The notes under the pieces are model-generated. The model worked only from the letters and a program-made list of their open reading frames with translations. It did not search any database and was not told where the DNA came from. A DNA stretch of 13,251 nucleotides, taken from assembly GCA_023387235.1 (NCBI GenBank), contig JAEWIJ010000125.1, positions 1 through 13,251 on the forward strand, read 5' to 3'. Positions 5,431-13,251 of the stretch are shown in pieces. The first letter of the stretch is position 1. Each line of letters begins with the position of its first letter. Made by a program: the position numbers and the translations under genes. The stretch is from Pseudomonadota bacterium. Lineage in GTDB: Bacteria > Pseudomonadota > Alphaproteobacteria > Rhizobiales > Hyphomicrobiaceae.

Positions 5431-8400
5431 ATGAGGCGGGTACTGCTCATCCTCGGCGTTCTGGTCGTCGCGGTGCTCGCGGGACTGTTCGTCATTCCCG
5501 CCACGGTCGACTGGGATCGCTACCGGGGGTCGATCGAGGAGGAGGCGTCGCGGCTCGCCGGCCGCGAGGTCCGCATCGGTGGCCGGATCGCCGTGCGCCT
5601 TCTGCCGGTTCCCTACATCCACATCGAGCGCCTGCGCATCGCCGACACAACGGCCGCCATCGGCGAGCCCCTCTTCAAGGCCGAAGCGGTCACCGTCCTG
5701 CTGGCGCTCTCGCCACTCCTCGGCGGCAGGATCGAGGCCCGCCGGGTGGATCTCGATGCGCCGGTTCTGAACCTCGTGCTCGACGAGAACGGCAGCGGCA
5801 ACTGGACGAGCCTCGCCGGTCGCGGCGGCGAAGCCGGCCTGCCCGGACGGATCTCGTTCGAGGACATCGGGATCACCGACGGCGCCCTGGTCATCCGCGA
5901 GGCGCGCGGCAGCGTCAAATCGGAATTCCGCAAGATCACCGGGACCATCTCCGCATCCGCGCTCGAAGGCCCCTACCGCATTGGCTTGAACTATGCGCCG
6001 GCCCCGCCTGCAGGTACGGATGCGCGCGCCGAGAAAGTCGCAACCGATCTCCGCGAGTTGCGCCTCTCGACGGCGCGCCGCGACCCCGACGGCAGCGTTC
6101 GTTTCAAGGGCACCGTGCGCGTCCCGGCACGTGGCCAGAACTGGGCCATCGACGCGACCGCTCACGACCTCCTCGGCCGCGTCCGCGTCGAGGGCAATCT
6201 CACGGCCCGCACGCCTTTCACTAGAACCGATCCCGTGGCTCGGGACCGGGCGGCGCCCGCCGTTGTCGAGATCAAGTCGTCATTGAAGGCCGATACCGCA
6301 AGCGCCGAGCTTGCGGATCTCACGCTGACGCTCGACGCCGACAACAAACCGCAGCTCGCCCAGGGTGCCGCCAAGTTCTCCTGGCGCAAGGAGACGACGG
6401 CCGAGATCCTCATCAATGCCCGCTGGATCGACGTCGACCGCATCATCGGCACGGATGCGAACACCGCCTCCACGGCGACGCTCGCGCGTATCGTATCGGG
6501 CTTCGGCGATGCACTTCCCGGCACCGACAGGCTTCGTGCGCTCCTCCTGCTCGATCAGGCAACGCTCAACGGCGATGTGATCAGCGGCCTCAAGCTCGAC
6601 GTCGAGAAAAGCGGCACGGACGGCTACGACATCCGCGAGTTCTCCGGCAACCTGCCGGGCAGTGCGCGGCTCGTGCTGAGCGGCAAGCTCACGCCGGGCG
6701 CACCCGAGACCGAATTCGAAGGTCCCCTCACCCTGCGTGGCGCCTCGTTCAACCGCTTCATGGCCTGGGCCGGGCGCGGTGGAGAGACACCGGAAATCGC
6801 CCGCGACGGACCCTTTGCGCTCGATGTGCGGCTGGCCGTCGGACCGCGGCGCATCGCGGGCCAGGCCATCCGCCTGGAGCTGCCCGGTGGCCGCCTCGGT
6901 GGCGACGCGAGCTGGATCTTGCCGACTGCCGCAGGGAGCGAGCCCAAGCCCGGACAAGGCCCCGCGCTCTCGCTCGCCCTTGATGGTCCCTCGTTCGACA
7001 TCGGCGCCCTGGTGCCGAACGAGCCGCGTCCCGGCGCGCTCCTCAAGTCGATCGTCACATCGCTCGCCTTTCCGGCGGCCGCCCCGCGCGAGAGTTTTCT
7101 CAAGGCACCGGGCGGCCTCCAATCGGCGGAGGTCAAGCTGCGCTTCGGTCAGCTCGCCACGCAGGCCGCGGTCTACCACGACGTCGATGCCGAGCTGAGC
7201 TGGGACGGCAAAAGCTGGCAGGTTCCGCGCCTCAAGGCGCGCGGCAGTGCCGGCTGGCGCGTCGAGCTCGAAGGCAATCTTGCCGGCACCGATGATGCCG
7301 ACGCCGCGGGTTCGCTCGCGGGTGTCGTCATCGGCCCCGATCGCGCCGCGCTTGCCGATCTCCTCGCCTGGCTCGACATGCCGACGACCGGCATTCTCGA
7401 GCCACAGCGTCTCGAGCGCATTGCACCCTTACGACTCGCCGGACGTCTTCAGCTCTCGCCCAAGGGTCAGCCCGGCGCGACGCGCCTCAGCATCGACGGA
7501 TCGCTCGGTGAGAGCCGCATCGCGGCGACGCTCACTGCGCCCAAGCGGGCCGCCACCGTCGCCGCGCAGCCGCTCGAAATCGACCTCACCGGCGATGTGC
7601 CGGCGATCACCACGCTCATCGCCCAGATCGCGCCCGATGGCTGGAGCGCACCGGCTGCGAGCCGCATTGCCATGCCGGCGCGCCTGACGCTGTCGGCTGT
7701 CGGCACGCCCGGTGACGGCTTCGAGACGCTGGCGGCACTGGACAGTGCCGGCGCACGCGCCGAGCTGCGCGGGCGCCTCGCGACGCCTGCCGGCGCCACG
7801 CCGGAGCTTACTGGCCTGATACGGGTCGGCGTCGAGGATCTTGCGGCAATCGTTGCGGCCACCGCACTCGGTCAAAGCAGCGGCGTGGCCGGCGTGCCGC
7901 TCAATGGCCGGATCGGGATTGCGCTTTCGGACAAGCGCCTGAAGCTCGAGAGCGATGAGCTCGCGCTCGCCGGTGCGCAACTGCGGGGCAGCGTCGATCT
8001 AGATTTCTCGAAACCCCAGAAGCGCCTCGATGCACGCATCAGCGCGAGCCGCGTCGAGCTCATCCGCGCCCTCGCACCGGCCCTGGACGAACGGTCGCTG
8101 GCCTCCGCACCGAACGAGCCTCGCCCGCTCGCGTCGTCGGCATGGCCCGACGCGCCCTTCGATCTCGACCGTCTCGATGGCATCGAAGGCACGATCGCCC
8201 TCGACACACCGGAGCTCATTCTCGCGAATGGCATTGCGCTCCGCGCCGTCCGTCTCGAAAACACGATCAAGCAGGGCGTGCTCGACATCCGGCTCGTCGA
8301 AGGCACCGCCAAGGACGGCAAGACCAGCGGACGTTTCACGCTCGCCAAGGCGCCCGCCGGCGCCGCCCTCAAGGGAAATCTCCGCATTGATGGGGCGGAG

Positions 8401-9324
8401 CTTGCCGGTGCGCCGCCGGGCGAGAGCGGACCGCCGCTTGCCGGTCGCCTCCAGCTCTCGCTCGACGTGACGGGCGCCGCGCTCACAGCACGCGGGCTCG
8501 TCACTTCGCTTACCGGCACGGGCGAAGCGCGCCTGACGGACGCCGTCCTCGGCCAGCTCTCACCGACGGCCATCGTGGAGGCGAGTGAGAGCGTGCTCGC
8601 GCCACAGGGCTCGCTCGCCCCCGGCAATCTGGAGAAAATGATCCGCGCGCGCCTCGACGCCGAGCGCATTCCCCTCGGCCGGCGCCGTATCCCGCTCACG
8701 ATTGCCGACGGCCATGTGCGCACGGCAGCGCCCATCGTCGCGGAGAGCAAGTCGGGCCGCGTCACCGGCACCGCGATCATCGATCTCGACAGCCAGCGCA
8801 TCGACAGCGAGTGGAAGCTCGACGGCGCACACGTCGCGACGCGCCCCGGCGCCAAGCCGCGCGGCCCGCTCCCGAGCATCTCCGTCGTCTGGGCCGGGCC
8901 GCTCGCCAAACTTGCTGCCATCAGCCCGCAGGTGCACGTCGATGCCCTCGAACGCGAGCTGAGCGTGCGCCGCATGGAGGGCGAGGTCGACGAGCTCGAA
9001 CGCCTGCGCCGCCTCGACGAGGATCGTGCCCGCCAAGAGGCCGAGCGCCAGAAAGCCCTCGAAGCTGAGCGTCTGCGTGAGGCCGAGCGGGCGCGCGAAA
9101 GCCTGGCGCCCCCGGCCCAGGACCAGCAGGGGCCCTGGAAGCCCTTCACGACTCCGACGAAGGCTCCCGAAGGCACGCCGGCGCCTGGGGCCGCGCCACC
9201 GGACAATCCGCCGACCAACACGTCCGCCGATCCGGCGCAGGCGCCACCCCCGCAGCCGCCCCCCAAACGCCGGGCGCCAAGGCCGCAGCCGTTCAACCCC
9301 TTCTCTTCGCTCTGGGGCAACTAG
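5431..9324 (+). CDS. Large AsmA-family envelope protein with charged and proline-rich C-terminal tail
   Basis: AsmA-family proteins are inner-membrane-anchored periplasmic proteins of the bridge-like lipid-transfer group, linked to outer-membrane assembly and phospholipid transport. The preferred start gives 1297 residues. Residues 1-25 form one hydrophobic anchor (MRRVLLILGVLVVAVLAGLF) followed by IPATVDWDRYRGSIEEEASRLAGREV, a classic AsmA N-terminus. A long series of beta-strand-rich repeats fills the middle and an AsmA-type C-terminal domain ends near residue 1165. Residues about 1168-1226 are highly charged and probably helical; about 1227-1297 are proline-rich and end in NPFSSLWGN. The ATG at 5431 is preferred over 5341 because it begins the anchor directly and follows AAGGAG (5411-5416), although that spacing of 14 nt is long. 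The lipid cargo is unknown. Confidence 0.9.
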   Translation: MRRVLLILGVLVVAVLAGLFVIPATVDWDRYRGSIEEEASRLAGREVRIGGRIAVRLLPVPYIHIERLRIADTTAAIGEPLFKAEAVTVLLALSPLLGGRIEARRVDLDAPVLNLVLDENGSGNWTSLAGRGGEAGLPGRISFEDIGITDGALVIREARGSVKSEFRKITGTISASALEGPYRIGLNYAPAPPAGTDARAEKVATDLRELRLSTARRDPDGSVRFKGTVRVPARGQNWAIDATAHDLLGRVRVEGNLTARTPFTRTDPVARDRAAPAVVEIKSSLKADTASAELADLTLTLDADNKPQLAQGAAKFSWRKETTAEILINARWIDVDRIIGTDANTASTATLARIVSGFGDALPGTDRLRALLLLDQATLNGDVISGLKLDVEKSGTDGYDIREFSGNLPGSARLVLSGKLTPGAPETEFEGPLTLRGASFNRFMAWAGRGGETPEIARDGPFALDVRLAVGPRRIAGQAIRLELPGGRLGGDASWILPTAAGSEPKPGQGPALSLALDGPSFDIGALVPNEPRPGALLKSIVTSLAFPAAAPRESFLKAPGGLQSAEVKLRFGQLATQAAVYHDVDAELSWDGKSWQVPRLKARGSAGWRVELEGNLAGTDDADAAGSLAGVVIGPDRAALADLLAWLDMPTTGILEPQRLERIAPLRLAGRLQLSPKGQPGATRLSIDGSLGESRIAATLTAPKRAATVAAQPLEIDLTGDVPAITTLIAQIAPDGWSAPAASRIAMPARLTLSAVGTPGDGFETLAALDSAGARAELRGRLATPAGATPELTGLIRVGVEDLAAIVAATALGQSSGVAGVPLNGRIGIALSDKRLKLESDELALAGAQLRGSVDLDFSKPQKRLDARISASRVELIRALAPALDERSLASAPNEPRPLASSAWPDAPFDLDRLDGIEGTIALDTPELILANGIALRAVRLENTIKQGVLDIRLVEGTAKDGKTSGRFTLAKAPAGAALKGNLRIDGAELAGAPPGESGPPLAGRLQLSLDVTGAALTARGLVTSLTGTGEARLTDAVLGQLSPTAIVEASESVLAPQGSLAPGNLEKMIRARLDAERIPLGRRRIPLTIADGHVRTAAPIVAESKSGRVTGTAIIDLDSQRIDSEWKLDGAHVATRPGAKPRGPLPSISVVWAGPLAKLAAISPQVHVDALERELSVRRMEGEVDELERLRRLDEDRARQEAERQKALEAERLREAERARESLAPPAQDQQGPWKPFTTPTKAPEGTPAPGAAPPDNPPTNTSADPAQAPPPQPPPKRRAPRPQPFNPFSSLWGN

Positions 9325-9475
9325 GCAGCGACAGCCGGACGGGCATGCGGCGCGGACTTATGCCGTTTGCTGCAATTCCGACCAAGTGGCGCGGTTGAAT
9401 GCGCTCGCTCATCGCTCGATCATCATGCGGTCGCAAGGCAAATTCTGCCGATTGCCGCCAATTCCAGGATTGTCC
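9325..9475 (+). other. 151-nt gap between the AsmA-family and DUF4139 genes
   Basis: No terminator, strong promoter or clear repeat is visible. The DUF4139 frame is open across this gap and back into the AsmA gene, but the translation here lacks protein-like features. AGGA at 9466-9469 serves as the ribosome binding site for the DUF4139 gene. Both genes may be co-transcribed. Confidence 0.4.
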
Positions 9476-11596
9476 ATGTCTCGTTGCAACGTACGCCGGC
9501 AGCCTCGTTCCAGCCGCAAAGTCCTCTCTCATCGTCGCGCGCTCGCCATCGCAGCGCTCGCCGCGAGCCTCTTCGCGCTTCCCGCCACGGCGAACGAATT
9601 GCCGCTGCGCCGCGTCGTCCTTTCCAGCATCGGCCTCGTCCAATTCACGCACGCGGGTTCCGCGTCCGCCGGCTCGAGCATCGATCTGCCCGTGCGCCTC
9701 GATCAGGTCGACGATCTTCTCAAGAGCCTCACCGTCTTCGATCGCGAGGGCGGCATCGGCGCCGTGAGCCTGCCCGGCAAGGCGCCGCTGCAGGAGCTCT
9801 TCCGTGATCTCCCCTTTGGACCCGAAGCTCTCGGCTCGCCGAGCGCGCTCCTCAATGCGCTCGTCGGCAGCGAAATCGAGATCGCCGGGCCGGTAAATGC
9901 CAAGGGGCGCGTCTTCCGCGTCGAGCCCTTCGAGGTGCGGCTCCCGAACGACGGCGGCACGCTCACGCGTCATCGCCTCAGCCTGATGAGTGAGACGGGC
10001 CTCGTGCAGGCCGTGCTGGAGGACGTTACCACCCTGCAGTTCACCGATCCGCAGGCGCGCGCCCAGATCGAGCGCGCACTGCAAGGCCTCTCGGAGAACC
10101 GCGCGAAGGAGCGCCGCAAGCTCTCGCTCGACATCCTCGGCGAGGGCACGCGCGACATCGCCTTGAGCTATGTGGTCGCCGCCCCGGTCTGGAAGACATC
10201 GTACCGGCTCGTGCTACCGAAGGATGGCGGACGCGCCAAGCTCCAGGGCTGGGCGGTCGTCGAGAACCTGACGGGCGGCGATTGGAAAGACGTCGAGCTG
10301 ACGCTCGTCTCGGGCAATCCCGTGGCCTTGCGCCAGTCGCTCTACACGGCCTTCTTCTCCGACCGCATCGAGGTGCCGGTGACGGCCGGCCAGCGCATCC
10401 TGCCGAAGCAGGATGACAGCGATGCCGCGCCCATGGCCAAGAGTGCCGACGCGCGCCCGGCTGCGCCTTCCCGCTCGATGGCCGGCCTCGTCCCCCAGCA
10501 GCTCGAAGCGCAGCGCTATCGCTCCGGCAACAGCTTCCAGGCTGCCGCCCCTGTCGCCGGCGAGCCGCCCCCGCCGCCCGTGCCTGAAACGCTCGGATCG
10601 GCCGCGGTTGCTGCCGAAGCCGAGGAAGCGCCGACCCAGCTCCTCTACCGCTTTCCCTCGCGCATCTCGCTCGCGACCGGCCACACCATGATGGTGACCT
10701 TCCTCGATCGCGAGGTCGCGGCGAGCCGCACGTGGCTCTACCAGCCCGATACGCACGCGCGCCGCCCGCTCGCCGCCGTCCGCCTGCGCAACGACGGCGA
10801 CGCGACGCTGCCCGCCGGCATCGTCACGACCTTCGAGGCGGCCGGCGAAGGCGCCACGAACTTCGTCGGCGACGCGCAGCTTCCGTTGCTGCCCAAAGGC
10901 ACGTTCAAGTTCGTCACGCTTGCGCTCGATACCAAGACGGACATCCGTCGCGAGGATCAGGGCGTGCAGCGCACGACCCTCGGCAAGGCGGTGAACGGTG
11001 AGCTGACGATCACCACGCGCTCGCGCCGCACGATCGCCTACGAGTTCACACCGCCGACGGAGGAGGACCGCGAAATCATTATCGAGGAGCCGCGCGCCGC
11101 CGGCTGGGCGCCCTCCGCCGACCAGCAGGAGATCGAGGAGACGCCGACGCGCTTCCGTTTCAAGATCGACGCAGCCAAGGGTACGACGACGAAATCCAAG
11201 CTCGTCATCGAGCGCACGGATCGCCGCATGGTGCATCTCACGAGCCTCGCGCCCGAGCAGATCCTCACGACCATCCAGGGACTGGAGAACGAGACGCCGG
11301 CCTTGAAAAGTGCCGTTGCGCGGCTCGGCGAGACCATCGGCGAGATCAATCGCGCACGCGCCCAGCGTAGCCAGCTCGAAGCGGAGCGCAAGAAGATCGG
11401 CGAGGATCAGGAGCGCATCCGGCGCAATCTCGGCTCGGTCGGCGCGAACTCCGATCTCGGCCGGCGCTATCTCGAGTCGCTCAAGTCGCAGGAGGAGCGC
11501 CTCGGCGTGATCGCGCGCAGCGATCAGCTCCTCGAGGCCGAGATCGCCGCTCGGCGTACCGTCGCGGAGGAGATCGCGAAGGGGCTGAGCCTGTAG
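9476..11596 (+). CDS. Secreted DUF4139 domain protein of unknown function
   Basis: The function is unknown. With the chosen start the protein has 706 residues. A basic N-terminus and hydrophobic stretch (about 20-36) end in FALPATA, a Sec signal peptide probably cleaved after Ala39, so the protein is likely periplasmic. The DUF4139 hallmark is near 236-281: WKTSYRLVLP, then GWAVVENLTGGDWKDVELTL. A proline/alanine-rich linker follows (about 320-385), then beta-rich sequence from YRFPSRISLATGHTMMV to about 600, and a charged C-terminal coiled coil (about 620-700). The frame extends to 9026, but that part overlaps the AsmA gene. ATG 9476 has AGGA six bases before it and starts the signal peptide; ATG 9425 is a less likely alternative. 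It follows the AsmA gene by 151 nt, suggesting an envelope role. Confidence 0.85.
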   Translation: MSRCNVRRQPRSSRKVLSHRRALAIAALAASLFALPATANELPLRRVVLSSIGLVQFTHAGSASAGSSIDLPVRLDQVDDLLKSLTVFDREGGIGAVSLPGKAPLQELFRDLPFGPEALGSPSALLNALVGSEIEIAGPVNAKGRVFRVEPFEVRLPNDGGTLTRHRLSLMSETGLVQAVLEDVTTLQFTDPQARAQIERALQGLSENRAKERRKLSLDILGEGTRDIALSYVVAAPVWKTSYRLVLPKDGGRAKLQGWAVVENLTGGDWKDVELTLVSGNPVALRQSLYTAFFSDRIEVPVTAGQRILPKQDDSDAAPMAKSADARPAAPSRSMAGLVPQQLEAQRYRSGNSFQAAAPVAGEPPPPPVPETLGSAAVAAEAEEAPTQLLYRFPSRISLATGHTMMVTFLDREVAASRTWLYQPDTHARRPLAAVRLRNDGDATLPAGIVTTFEAAGEGATNFVGDAQLPLLPKGTFKFVTLALDTKTDIRREDQGVQRTTLGKAVNGELTITTRSRRTIAYEFTPPTEEDREIIIEEPRAAGWAPSADQQEIEETPTRFRFKIDAAKGTTTKSKLVIERTDRRMVHLTSLAPEQILTTIQGLENETPALKSAVARLGETIGEINRARAQRSQLEAERKKIGEDQERIRRNLGSVGANSDLGRRYLESLKSQEERLGVIARSDQLLEAEIAARRTVAEEIAKGLSL

Positions 11597-11689
11597 AAGC
11601 CGTTCGCGCAAATGGAAGCGCGAATCCCAGAGCCGAAGGCGCGATGGCGGGGAGGGACTAGAGATGGCGGCGGTGGGGATGTGAAGCAT

Positions 11690-11719
11690 TCGCGCCTGCG
11701 GCGCGAGCAGGGCTTTCGC
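11690..11719. repeat. Two adjacent small hairpins after the DUF4139 gene
   Basis: TCGCGCC (11690-11696) pairs with GGCGCGA (11700-11706) around a 3-nt loop, and GGGC (11708-11711) pairs with GCCC (11716-11719) around TTTC. They form the left part of a hairpin-rich intergenic stretch. They are not followed by T runs and may be part of a repeated intergenic element. Confidence 0.35.
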
Positions 11720-11731
11720 CCCACACCCCAA

Positions 11732-11767
11732 TCGGGGGACACCCCCGAAGCCCCCGTCTTTTATTTA
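11732..11767 (+). terminator. Probable intrinsic terminator downstream of the DUF4139 gene
   Basis: CGGGGG (11733-11738) can pair with CCCCCG at 11742-11747 (3-nt loop, extended to 7 bp by T11732-A11748) or with CCCCCG at 11751-11756. The second pairing runs straight into TCTTTTATTT (11757-11766), the usual layout of a Rho-independent terminator. It lies about 140 nt after the DUF4139 stop. The two alternative stems make the exact fold uncertain. Confidence 0.5.
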
Positions 11768-11795
11768 GTTGGTGCCAATCCACGCACGACATGTT

Positions 11796-11838
11796 CCTTC
11801 TCCCCGTGCTTACGGGGAGAAGGTTAGGATGAGGGGCG
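11796..11838. repeat. REP-like palindromic element
   Basis: CCTTCTCCCCGT (11796-11807) and ACGGGGAGAAGG (11812-11823) form a perfect 12-bp stem around the loop GCTT. It is followed by TTAGGATGAGGGGC. Palindromes of the form CCTTCTCCCC...GGGGAGAAGG followed by a GATGAGGGG tail are, from memory, widespread intergenic repeats in Hyphomicrobiales genomes. It sits between convergent genes (DUF4139 and DUF892), a typical place, where it may block read-through or protect mRNA ends. Only one copy is in the window, so its repetitive nature rests on recognition, not on a count. Confidence 0.65.
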
Positions 11839-11883
11839 GCGGCATACGCAAACGCTCGTCAAAGCCGCCTTCCTACTCTGCCG

Positions 11884-12360
11884 TCAGGCCTTGTTGATGC
11901 CGCTGACAGCGATATTCGTGAGCTTGTAATTGGCCGCCTTCTCCTGATCGAGAATGCCCGACAGCATGTCGTGCGCCTCCGGCAGATCGATCGCCTTCGC
12001 CCACTCACGAAGCGTACCGTAGCGGGCGATCTCATAGTGCTCGATGGCCTGGCAGGCGCCGAGAAGCGCCGCATTGCGGGCGGTTGCGCCCTTGGCCTCC
12101 TCGATGATGCCTTCGCATTCCTTGATGAGGCCCTCGATCGCGTCGCACTTCTCACCCTTCGCCTCGATGCCGGTGGACTTGAACACCTTCTTCAGCGTGG
12201 CGATCTGATCCTTCGTTTCGGTCAGATGGTTTTGCAGCGCTTTCTTGAATTCGGCATTGCTCGCCGCCTCGATGACCTTGGGCAGGGCTTTGGCAATGGC
12301 GTTTTCGGCGTAGTAGACGTCCTGCAATGTATGCGCGAACGCATCCGACAGCGTTTTCAT
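11884..12360 (-). CDS. Ferritin-like DUF892 protein (YciE/YciF type)
   Basis: This 158-residue protein belongs to the DUF892 (YciE/YciF) family: ferritin-like four-helix proteins, often stress-induced, whose biochemical role is poorly known. It begins MKTLSDAFAHTLQDVYYAENAI, the usual family start. Candidate metal ligands sit in the helices: Glu in YYAENAI, His and Glu in LQNHLTETKDQ, Glu and His in ACQAIEHYEIARYG, and Glu in ILDQEKAANYKL. Length is close to family norm. The frame is open to 12465, but the ATG at 12360 matches the family N-terminus and has GGAG at 12371-12368, seven bases upstream, so it is preferred. It follows the ABC exporter gene on the same strand after 118 nt. It probably lies in the cytoplasm, as no signal peptide is seen. 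Confidence 0.9.
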   Translation of the reverse strand: MKTLSDAFAHTLQDVYYAENAIAKALPKVIEAASNAEFKKALQNHLTETKDQIATLKKVFKSTGIEAKGEKCDAIEGLIKECEGIIEEAKGATARNAALLGACQAIEHYEIARYGTLREWAKAIDLPEAHDMLSGILDQEKAANYKLTNIAVSGINKA

Positions 12361-12385
12361 GAGGCTTCTCCGGCGTGGCGTGATC

Positions 12386-12402
12386 CGGCCGAACAGCGGC
12401 CG
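12386..12402. repeat. Small GC palindrome between the ABC exporter and DUF892 genes
   Basis: CGGCCG (12386-12391) and CGGCCG (12397-12402) form a 6-bp stem with loop AACAG, within the 118-nt gap. No T run follows on the - strand, so it is not a clear terminator. It lies about 26 nt upstream of the DUF892 start and could be an mRNA hairpin; weakly supported. Confidence 0.25.
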
Positions 12403-12478
12403 TGCAGGCGAGGAACGCCAGATGGGGCTTTCGGTTGCGCGGGCGTCGCTCGCGCCGGGGCTCACGACGGCGCCGGGC

Positions 12479-13251
12479 CTATTGGCCGCCCCCGCCGACG
12501 GCTCCCGCCTCTTCCTTCTCCTTCACCTCGGTCGGCTCGGTGAAGCCGCCTTCGGCGACGAGGCGCGCGAAGAGCCCACCCTCGGCAACGAGTTCGCGGA
12601 ACGTGCCGCGCTCGATGATGCGGCCGTGCTCCAGCACGAGGATCTTGTCAGCATTGGCCACCGTCGAGAGGCGATGGGCGATGATGAACGTCGTGCGCCC
12701 TTTGCGGAGCGCGTCGAGGGCCCGCTTGATGCGCGCTTCCGTCTCGGCATCGAGCGCGCTCGTCGCCTCGTCGAGAATGAGGATCGGTGCATCCTTGAGG
12801 ATGGCGCGTGCAATGGCGAGACGTTGGCGCTCGCCGCCCGACAGTGCCGTACCGCGCTCGCCGATGAGGAAGCTGTAGCCGCCCTGCTTGCGCATGATGA
12901 ACTCGTGCGCGCCCGCAAGCTCGGCCGCGCGCTGGACCTCCTCGTCGCTCGCACCCGGCTTGCCGATGCGGATATTCTCCGCGATCGTCCGATTGAACAG
13001 GCCCGCATCCTGGAAGACGACCGCCATTGAAGATCTGAGCGAGGCGAGCGTCACATCCCGCACGTCGAATCCATCGACGGTGATCCGCCCCGACTGCGGA
13101 TCGCGCAGGCGCTGCAGCAGGGCGAGCGCCGTCGTCTTGCCGGCACCCGTATGGCCGACGAGCGCCACTGTCTCGCCCGGCAGCGCCTCGAAGTTCATGT
13201 CGCCGACACCAATCGTGCCGTCAGGAAAGCGGAACGTCAGATCCTCGTAGC
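12479..13251 (-). CDS. ABC exporter, C-terminal ATPase part, NdvA/ChvA (beta-glucan exporter)-like; 5' end outside window
   Basis: The frame runs off the window edge; codons above the internal ATG at 13198 read YEDLTFRFPDGTIGVGD, normal ABC sequence, so the gene is longer. The visible part is a complete nucleotide-binding domain: Walker A GHTGAGKTT, Q-loop VVFQDAG, signature LSGGERQRLA, Walker B ILILDEATSALD and H-loop IIAHRLST. Proteins of this type normally carry six N-terminal membrane helices and export lipids or polysaccharides as dimers. TALALLQRLRDPQSGRI, LFNRTIAENIRIGKP and KGRTTFIIAHRLS resemble the cyclic beta-1,2-glucan exporters NdvA/ChvA as I remember them; MsbA-like lipid flippases are the main alternative. 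The tail after the domain is charged and ends in GAVGGGGQ. No gene symbol is given because the membrane domain is not visible. Confidence 0.88.
   Translation of the reverse strand, partial: YEDLTFRFPDGTIGVGDMNFEALPGETVALVGHTGAGKTTALALLQRLRDPQSGRITVDGFDVRDVTLASLRSSMAVVFQDAGLFNRTIAENIRIGKPGASDEEVQRAAELAGAHEFIMRKQGGYSFLIGERGTALSGGERQRLAIARAILKDAPILILDEATSALDAETEARIKRALDALRKGRTTFIIAHRLSTVANADKILVLEHGRIIERGTFRELVAEGGLFARLVAEGGFTEPTEVKEKEEAGAVGGGGQ

Noticed and set aside
5195..5434. 79-codon open frame upstream of the AsmA gene
   Set aside because: No motif or ribosome binding site; it overlaps the preferred AsmA start and lies in AT-richer promoter-like DNA.
4414..6165. 583-codon open frame on the - strand across uppP and the AsmA gene
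   Set aside because: It reads uppP in the wrong frame, then antisense to the AsmA gene; its composition is Arg/Ala-rich and shows no motif. Long antisense frames are expected in high-GC DNA with strong codon bias.
7872..9320. 482-codon open frame on the - strand opposite the AsmA gene
   Set aside because: Ser/Arg/Ala-rich low-complexity product with no domain features, fully covered by a well-supported gene on the + strand.
9026..9475. Upstream extension of the DUF4139 frame
   Set aside because: It overlaps the AsmA gene by 299 nt and gives an Arg/Pro-rich sequence in front of a proper signal peptide; the ATG at 9476 has a good ribosome binding site.
10214..11731. 505-codon open frame on the - strand opposite the DUF4139 gene
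   Set aside because: Arg/Leu/Gly-rich product typical of an antisense shadow; the DUF4139 frame has a signal peptide and family motifs.
12361..12465. 35-residue N-terminal extension of the DUF892 protein
   Set aside because: The family begins at the ATG at 12360, which has GGAG at good spacing; the extension is Arg/Pro/Ser-rich and passes through a small hairpin.

Overview
The window is ordinary-looking chromosomal DNA of a high-GC (about two thirds G+C by eye) alphaproteobacterium, most likely a member of the Hyphomicrobiales (Rhizobiales). The evidence is the gene order glyA-nrdR-ribD, an EIIA-Ntr (PtsN) protein, a beta-glucan-exporter-type ABC ATPase, a large AsmA-family protein next to a DUF4139 protein, and a REP-like palindrome of a kind widespread in this order. 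No CRISPR array, transposase, integrase, rRNA or tRNA was seen.

Left part (1-3085, + strand): the 3' end of glyA, then nrdR, ribD and a small hot-dog-fold thioesterase, all in one direction. The spacing (48 nt, 4 nt, then an ATGA overlap) suggests one transcription unit. It links one-carbon/glycine metabolism, control of ribonucleotide reductase genes and the second and third steps of riboflavin synthesis. The thioesterase sits where ribE would often be.

Middle (3086-5430): a 661-nt non-coding stretch holds a candidate structured RNA (a TTGACA box followed by three hairpins, about 3206-3456), a good sigma-54-type -24/-12 motif (3610-3625) and a leader hairpin in front of ptsN. ptsN converges on uppP (undecaprenyl-diphosphatase, - strand) with only 3 nt between the stop codons. 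A 418-nt divergent gap then separates uppP from the next gene.

Right part (5431-13251): a 1297-residue AsmA-family envelope protein with an unusual charged, proline-rich tail. It is followed by a secreted DUF4139 protein of unknown function. A hairpin-rich intergenic region with a perfect 12-bp palindrome comes next. Two genes on the - strand finish the window: a DUF892/YciE ferritin-like protein and the C-terminal ATPase half of an NdvA/ChvA-like ABC exporter cut by the window edge. UppP, AsmA, DUF4139 and the exporter all act at or on the cell envelope, but nothing shows that they form one system.

I found no clear new multi-gene system. The best leads are the candidate RNA and the sigma-54-type site in 3086-3746, and the AsmA/DUF4139 pair.
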